Below, piece by piece: positions 9,084 to 13,771 of a stretch of 13,771 bases of DNA. A model generated the notes under the pieces. That model had not been told where the DNA came from. It searched no databases and worked only from the letters and a program-made list of their open reading frames with translations. The DNA is taken from the NCBI GenBank assembly GCA_049975065.1, contig JBNGDN010000053.1, one strand, 5' to 3'. Origin of the DNA: Hydrogenovibrio sp049975065. GTDB lineage: Bacteria > Pseudomonadota > Gammaproteobacteria > Thiomicrospirales > Thiomicrospiraceae. How positions within the stretch are numbered: position 1 is the stretch's first letter; the number at the start of each line of letters is the position of its first letter. Made by a program: the position numbers and the translations under genes.

Positions 9084-10925
9084 ATGCTTGAAACGCCTTC
9101 AACCGACACACCTTTATCCGATTACGCCGAATTCAGCCGCGAAGCTTTAGAACAGGCTTTGTACCACCATCTGCAACACCCCGACCGACGACGCCAAGCG
9201 GATGCGCATTCAGTGTTATTGCATCACGTCATCGACAAGGCGCGTTTTTCGGTCATGATCACCGATGCGAGTCAAAAAATTGTGTATGTCAATCAGGCTT
9301 ACACGCAAATGACCGGCCTGAGTGCGGAAGACGTCATTGGGCAAACGCCTAAGATCAACCAGTCCGGTCGCCATCCGAGTCGATTTTATGAAAAAATGTG
9401 GCAGGCGATCGCCGAAAAAGGTCTCTGGCGCGGTGAAGTCTGGGATCGTTACCGTGACGGCACCTTTTATCTCAAACGCTTGTCCATCCAAGCCATCCGT
9501 AATGAGCAAAACGATGTCACCCATTATCTCGGCATTTTCAGCGATTTGTCTCATCACCAGCGCAGTGAAGAAGAGCTGGAAAAATCCACCCATTACGACC
9601 CCTTAACGCAATTACCCAACCGCATCTTGTTTCGCAACCGTCTTGGTCATGAATTCAATATTTCCAACCGTCATGAGTCCCGCACCGGTCTGCTGGTATT
9701 GAATTTGGATCGTTTTCGCATGATTAACGATGCCTTTGGTTTTGCGGTTGGCGACGAGTTGCTGATTCAGGTCGCTAAACGCCTCCGAGGCAAGGTTCGC
9801 TCCACCGATCTGCTGGCCAGACAGGAAGACCGATCGGAACGGGATTCCGACCTAATTTCCCGCATTGGCGGTGACGATTTCAGCTTTATTTTAAGCGAGT
9901 TGCGCGAACCCGAAGACGCCAATGTGGTGGCACGCCGTCTGCTGGACGTGTTTAAAGACCCCTTTGTCGCCAACGGTGAAGAAGTGTTTCTCTCCGGCAG
10001 CATCGGCATTGCCGTCTATCCCGACAATGCCAGCAATGAAGACGATTTAATGCGTTGTGCGGAAACCGCGCTGGGGCGCGTGCGCTCCGAGGGCAAAGGC
10101 GGGTATCAGTTTTTCTCCGAAGCCATGAACCAGAGCAGTGCGGAACGGGTGCGTCTGGAATCCAAACTCCACAAAGCCACCAGCCGTCAAGAATTTCAAC
10201 TGCACTATCAGCCCAAGCTCGATCTCACCACCCACCGGATTGTCGGCATGGAAGCTTTGCTTCGCTGGCCGCAGGAAGACGACACTCACATCCCCCCCGC
10301 CAGCTTCATACCGCTGGCCGAGGACACTGGGTTAATTAAACCCATCGGTCGCTGGATTATTTTTCAGGCCATGCAGGATACTCAACAGCTCAATCAGCGT
10401 ACCGGTAAACGCTTGCATGTGGCCATTAACCTATCCGCCAGACAGTTTGTGAATCCCGGGCTACTGGAGATCATTCATAAAGCCCTTGAAGAAACCGGCA
10501 TCGACCCAGAACTGGTGGAATTCGAAATCACCGAAAGCATGCTCATCGACAAAATCGACCAGGCCTGCCAGATCATGCAGAAACTGCGCGATCTCGGCGT
10601 CAGGCTCGCTATTGACGACTTTGGCACCGGCTATTCCTCGCTGTCCTACCTGAAAAACTTTCCGGTCAATACCATGAAAATCGACCGTTCGTTTATCTCA
10701 CCACTGGAAAACGATGCGCAAAGCGTGGAAATGCTACGGGCACTGGTGTTGCTGGGCAAAGCCATCGGCGTTCAGGTGGTGGCCGAAGGGGTGGAGCATC
10801 ATGAACAGCTGCAACTGGTTGAACAGGCCGGTTGCCATCTGGCACAAGGGTTTTACATTGAAAGACCCATCCCGCTCGAACAGCTGATCCAAACCCTGGA
10901 AGCCGAAAACGCGAAACGACACTGA
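9084..10925 (+). CDS. PAS-GGDEF-EAL cyclic-di-GMP turnover protein
   Basis: A cytoplasmic 613-residue protein that makes and/or degrades cyclic di-GMP. A PAS sensor covers about 42-150 (FSVMITDASQKIVYVNQAY, TGLSAEDVIGQ, WRGEVWDRYRDGTFYL). The GGDEF domain covers about 165-335: its active-site motif reads GGDDF (262-266), with Asp instead of the usual Glu at the fourth position, and an RDSD inhibitory-site motif sits five residues before it. The EAL domain covers about 350-605 with EAL (390-392), DDFGTGYSSL (D511, D512), KIDRSF, VVAEGVE and QGFYIERP, so the phosphodiesterase looks complete. I chose ATG 9084 because AGGGA lies at correct spacing upstream; ATG 9060 in the same frame lacks one. 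No signal peptide or membrane helix. It may be mainly a phosphodiesterase with a GTP-sensing GGDEF. It is a possible source of the c-di-GMP signal read by the chitinase leader. Confidence 0.92.
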   Translation: MLETPSTDTPLSDYAEFSREALEQALYHHLQHPDRRRQADAHSVLLHHVIDKARFSVMITDASQKIVYVNQAYTQMTGLSAEDVIGQTPKINQSGRHPSRFYEKMWQAIAEKGLWRGEVWDRYRDGTFYLKRLSIQAIRNEQNDVTHYLGIFSDLSHHQRSEEELEKSTHYDPLTQLPNRILFRNRLGHEFNISNRHESRTGLLVLNLDRFRMINDAFGFAVGDELLIQVAKRLRGKVRSTDLLARQEDRSERDSDLISRIGGDDFSFILSELREPEDANVVARRLLDVFKDPFVANGEEVFLSGSIGIAVYPDNASNEDDLMRCAETALGRVRSEGKGGYQFFSEAMNQSSAERVRLESKLHKATSRQEFQLHYQPKLDLTTHRIVGMEALLRWPQEDDTHIPPASFIPLAEDTGLIKPIGRWIIFQAMQDTQQLNQRTGKRLHVAINLSARQFVNPGLLEIIHKALEETGIDPELVEFEITESMLIDKIDQACQIMQKLRDLGVRLAIDDFGTGYSSLSYLKNFPVNTMKIDRSFISPLENDAQSVEMLRALVLLGKAIGVQVVAEGVEHHEQLQLVEQAGCHLAQGFYIERPIPLEQLIQTLEAENAKRH

Positions 10926-10976
10926 CGCCCATCAACGCAAAACGCCCAGGCCTGAGTAATATAATTCAAGCCGATT

Positions 10977-13472
10977 TTAGTCTTTTAAACCCGTGTCTTC
11001 CGCCGGTTTGGGTAAGGTCTTTGCTGACGCAGGATGGCTGCCATGACCGGTTTTGAAAAAACGAATACTGTCGAGCATTTGTTCTGCCTGCTCCTTAAGT
11101 TGGCTCGCCGATGCTGACGTCTGCTCCACCAGAGCCGCGTTTTGCTGAGTGATGTCGTCAATCTGATTAAACGCCTGATTGACTTCCGCCACACCTTGCG
11201 CCTGTTGCGCTGAGGTGCTGGCAATGCTCCCCATCATTTTGGTGACCTCTTGTATCGAAACGTTGATTTGCTGAAAAACCGCTTCGGTTTCCTGTGCCAA
11301 CTGCGTGCCTTGTTCAATGCGACTCACGCTTTCATCAATCAACCCGCTGATGTCCTTGGCGGCATCGGCCGACTTCTGTGCCAGACCGCGCACCTCACCG
11401 GCAACCACGGCAAAACCGCGACCGTGATCACCGGCGCGCGCGGCTTCCACAGCGGCATTCAGTGCCAGCAAATTGGTCTGGAACGCAATGCCGTCGATCA
11501 GAGTCACAATTTCACCAATCTTGTGACTGGAATCCTGTAACGCCCTCATGGCTTCAATGCTCTGATGCATCACTGTACCCGCTTTTTCGGCATGTGCCGC
11601 CAGCTGTTTTTCATGCTCATCCACGGCCACGGTGTTTTTGGCATTGTCCTGTATCGCCTGATTAATGCCCTGCATGGTGGCAGTGGATTCTTCCATTGAC
11701 GCCGCCTGCTGCTGCACGCTGTCACTCAAACTCAGTGCCCCACGGGACACTTCATCCGCCGCCGCTGCCACAGAGTAAGCCGTCATCGACACTTGCCCCA
11801 TCGCCTGAGCCACGTGTTGTGCTGTGTCATTGATGGCGGCCTTGAGATCATTCAGCTGACCGTGACAACTGACCGCTACCCTTTGCGTCAAATCGCCCTG
11901 TGCTTGCGCCTGCATGACCCGGGCAATGTCACTGATCGTGTGATTCAGAGCCGACACAGTGACATTGATACGATCAGTCAAGTTCTGAAACTGGCCTTTG
12001 GCTTCCACTTGAATCGACTCGGCAAATTCACCCTGACTGACTAACTGCATGACCCGATTGGTGTCGCTCACCACATCACTCAGAACACGCATCGCTTGCT
12101 GAGTGTCCATCAGGATGCGTCCATAAACCCCTTCCGCCTGAGTTTGAATGGACACATCCAACTCACCTTTCGCCAGGTGTGCCACGGTGACGCCGACCTG
12201 CGTCATCACCGTTTCCACCGTATCCATACTGCTGTTGATGCTTTGTTTCAAACGACGTAGATCCCCGTTAAAGTCGCCGCGAATACGCTGATCCAGCTCG
12301 CCTTTCGACAGCGCCTCCACAGCGCCCGTGGCCTCCTGAACCGCGTGCGACATCTTGTCCAGCAGTTCATTAATCGCCTCGGCGGTTTGACCGACTTCAT
12401 CATGAGTCTGAATGCCGCTTTTCACACTGAAATCGCCCGACTCGCGAATGCTGTTTACCGTACGGTTCAGCGACAATAGCGGACGAATGACGCTGAGGTT
12501 GATAATGAACAGCAGAATCACCGTCAGCAGCGAAATGCCCACCACCACACTGATCAGCGTCATCCAGGCCTGATCCCGCGCCGCCTGCAATGGCGCTTCA
12601 AACACAGCGGCCTCTTGAATGAAAATCTGACGGGCGAACACCTGGCCGTCTTCATCCTTGGCCGGCAAATCCACCACCACCTTGCCGTCTTTTAGGTACA
12701 AACGCGACTGGTCGCCGTTGACTGGGGTGTAAAGGGCTTTTGTCAGCGTTTGCGCTTGCTCTGAAAACCAGGTATTGTGCGCAAACACATAGCGATCGGT
12801 GACCGGCTTGAGTTTGGCGACCGGCTCGCGACTGCCGAATTTCTGTTGCACATACTCGGCGTCCACCAGCATGACCCAAACGCCGCCGAATTCGTTTTCA
12901 AAATCACGCGAGACCGATCCAACCCCTTGCACCATAGTGGCAGCGCCCAGAAAATCCTCGCCGTTCAATACTGGCGTCATGGCGGTAATCGCCACGCCAC
13001 GTTCGCCAAATCCGATGACACCCATCGCTTTGCGATCGGCCTTGACGGTTTTAAACAAGGTGGTTTGACTGCGATCTGGGTGACTTCCGTCCAACTTCCA
13101 TGAACGCATCAGTGAACGGCCATCTGCGGCAATCAACTCGGAAAAAATACCGCGAAAGTTCGTTTTTTCCGCATAACGCTTTTTCAGGTTCGACAACAAG
13201 GCTTTTAACGACTCGGTATCGTTGGAACCCAGTGCCGCAAAGACCTCCGGTTGCAACGACAGCATGGTGGCACCAATAATGCCGGACTGAATTTTCAGAT
13301 CATACTTGCCGTTGATATAAGCCGCTTTAGATTGGATAAAATCTTGTTTGACCTGCGTTTCCAACGGCTTGATTTGATACAGATACAAAAAGCTGCCGAG
13401 TGCTGTGGTCACCAGCAGCATGACGGCAACGGAAATTCCCATGACCTTTGTGCGCAATGAATTGAAAAACAT
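10977..13472 (-). CDS. Methyl-accepting chemotaxis protein with dCache-like sensor and five HAMP-like repeats
   Basis: A transmembrane chemoreceptor of 831 residues that signals to CheA/CheW. TM1 is at about 10-30 and TM2 at about 303-325. The periplasmic sensor between them resembles the double Cache family dCache_3 (ADGRSLMRSWKLDGSHPDRS, GVAITAMTPVLNGEDFLGAA). After TM2, HAMP-like units carry a G-D/E-hydrophobic motif whose glycine falls at 346, 391, 436, 481 and 526: five units spaced exactly 45 residues apart. The signalling hairpin lies at about 659-690 (QTNLLALNAAVEAARAGDHG, GRGFAVVAGEVR, with D in place of the common E/Q after AG). No NWETF-type CheR/CheB tether is seen at the C-terminus. 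I chose ATG 13472 because GGAG at 13481-13484 has good spacing; the GTG at 13481 overlaps that site. It converges with the GGDEF-EAL gene across a 51-bp gap. The ligand is unknown. Confidence 0.95.
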   Translation of the reverse strand: MFFNSLRTKVMGISVAVMLLVTTALGSFLYLYQIKPLETQVKQDFIQSKAAYINGKYDLKIQSGIIGATMLSLQPEVFAALGSNDTESLKALLSNLKKRYAEKTNFRGIFSELIAADGRSLMRSWKLDGSHPDRSQTTLFKTVKADRKAMGVIGFGERGVAITAMTPVLNGEDFLGAATMVQGVGSVSRDFENEFGGVWVMLVDAEYVQQKFGSREPVAKLKPVTDRYVFAHNTWFSEQAQTLTKALYTPVNGDQSRLYLKDGKVVVDLPAKDEDGQVFARQIFIQEAAVFEAPLQAARDQAWMTLISVVVGISLLTVILLFIINLSVIRPLLSLNRTVNSIRESGDFSVKSGIQTHDEVGQTAEAINELLDKMSHAVQEATGAVEALSKGELDQRIRGDFNGDLRRLKQSINSSMDTVETVMTQVGVTVAHLAKGELDVSIQTQAEGVYGRILMDTQQAMRVLSDVVSDTNRVMQLVSQGEFAESIQVEAKGQFQNLTDRINVTVSALNHTISDIARVMQAQAQGDLTQRVAVSCHGQLNDLKAAINDTAQHVAQAMGQVSMTAYSVAAAADEVSRGALSLSDSVQQQAASMEESTATMQGINQAIQDNAKNTVAVDEHEKQLAAHAEKAGTVMHQSIEAMRALQDSSHKIGEIVTLIDGIAFQTNLLALNAAVEAARAGDHGRGFAVVAGEVRGLAQKSADAAKDISGLIDESVSRIEQGTQLAQETEAVFQQINVSIQEVTKMMGSIASTSAQQAQGVAEVNQAFNQIDDITQQNAALVEQTSASASQLKEQAEQMLDSIRFFKTGHGSHPASAKTLPKPAEDTGLKD

Positions 13473-13722
13473 GCTTCTCACTCCAAGTATTTACCAACCG
13501 ACCCACCCAAATGGTTACCTTTGTGATTACTTTTGGGCTCAAACGTCATTGACATCAAACAAACTAATCGCATGATAGATAACGGATAACACTCCAAAAA
13601 TCCAATTAAAAAACGCCACCATACCCCAAAACACCTCGAATAACCCCTAGCCGGATTCCGTCCAAATCAATCCCTCCAAAAGAGTAAAATACCAGACTGT
13701 GAATTGCAAAACCTTTCGCTAG
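13473..13722. other. Upstream region of the chemoreceptor gene
   Basis: Besides the ribosome binding site, I see no gene and no promoter I can defend. The tandem GTTATCCGTTATC (minus strand, near 13580-13592) and an AT-rich run near 13600-13615 are the only features. I looked for a sigma-28 chemotaxis-type promoter and did not find a good match. Confidence 0.4.
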
Positions 13723-13771
13723 TGTAGTGTCCTAAACAAAGTGGACAATTAAGAAGCCCCCAAATTTTTCA
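13723..13771. mobile_element. Possible insertion-sequence end at the right window edge
   Basis: The stretch starting TGTAGTGTCC and continuing AAACAAAGTGGACA resembles terminal inverted repeats of IS3-like elements (TG start, GTCC ... GGAC). Only one end is inside the window and no transposase can be read, so the call rests on resemblance alone. If true, an IS lies to the right, upstream of the chemoreceptor gene. Confidence 0.35.

Noticed and set aside
13473..13481. GTG start for the chemoreceptor at 13481
   Set aside because: It overlaps the Shine-Dalgarno GGAG (13481-13484); ATG 13472 has proper spacing.

Overview
The window looks like a free-living, probably marine or aquatic gammaproteobacterium. 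It has a cobalamin-dependent MetH, a composite GGDEF-EAL protein, a large chemoreceptor and a secreted multidomain chitinase, in moderately GC-rich coding DNA. No sequence here fixes the genus.

Left part (1-3100, minus strand): a secreted chitinase. A GH18 domain and a CBM5/12-type chitin-binding module are read from 2775 to an amber stop at 838-840. The same frame then continues through a well-conserved GH19 chitinase domain to the window edge, broken only by that TAG and a second TAG at 754-756. Both ambers fall where I expect tyrosine from memory of related GH19 domains. The gene is either a freshly disrupted GH18-CBM-GH19 enzyme or one with amber readthrough or recoding. Its 5' leader contains a recognisable c-di-GMP-I (GEMM) riboswitch aptamer (about 2986-3054), directly below a candidate promoter carrying a 19-bp interrupted palindrome.

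Middle (3100-7161): an intergenic region with a 22-bp palindromic element (repeated at 8918-8939), then full-length metH.

Accessory patch (7162-8590): visibly more AT-rich. It holds an intact HepT-MntA (HEPN/nucleotidyltransferase) toxin-antitoxin pair, then two gene stumps facing each other: the N-terminal part of a DUF2971-like protein and a ParD-like antitoxin that still has its promoter and operator-like palindrome but has lost its C-terminus and any ParE partner. This looks like a small turnover site for defence and TA genes.

Right part (8600-13771): a two-helix membrane protein, a PAS-GGDEF-EAL c-di-GMP enzyme, and a convergent methyl-accepting chemotaxis protein with a dCache-like sensor and five HAMP-like units in exact 45-residue register. 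The last ~49 bases resemble an insertion-sequence end. The c-di-GMP enzyme, the riboswitch-led chitinase and the chemoreceptor would fit a lifestyle of finding and colonising chitin surfaces, but that link is inference.
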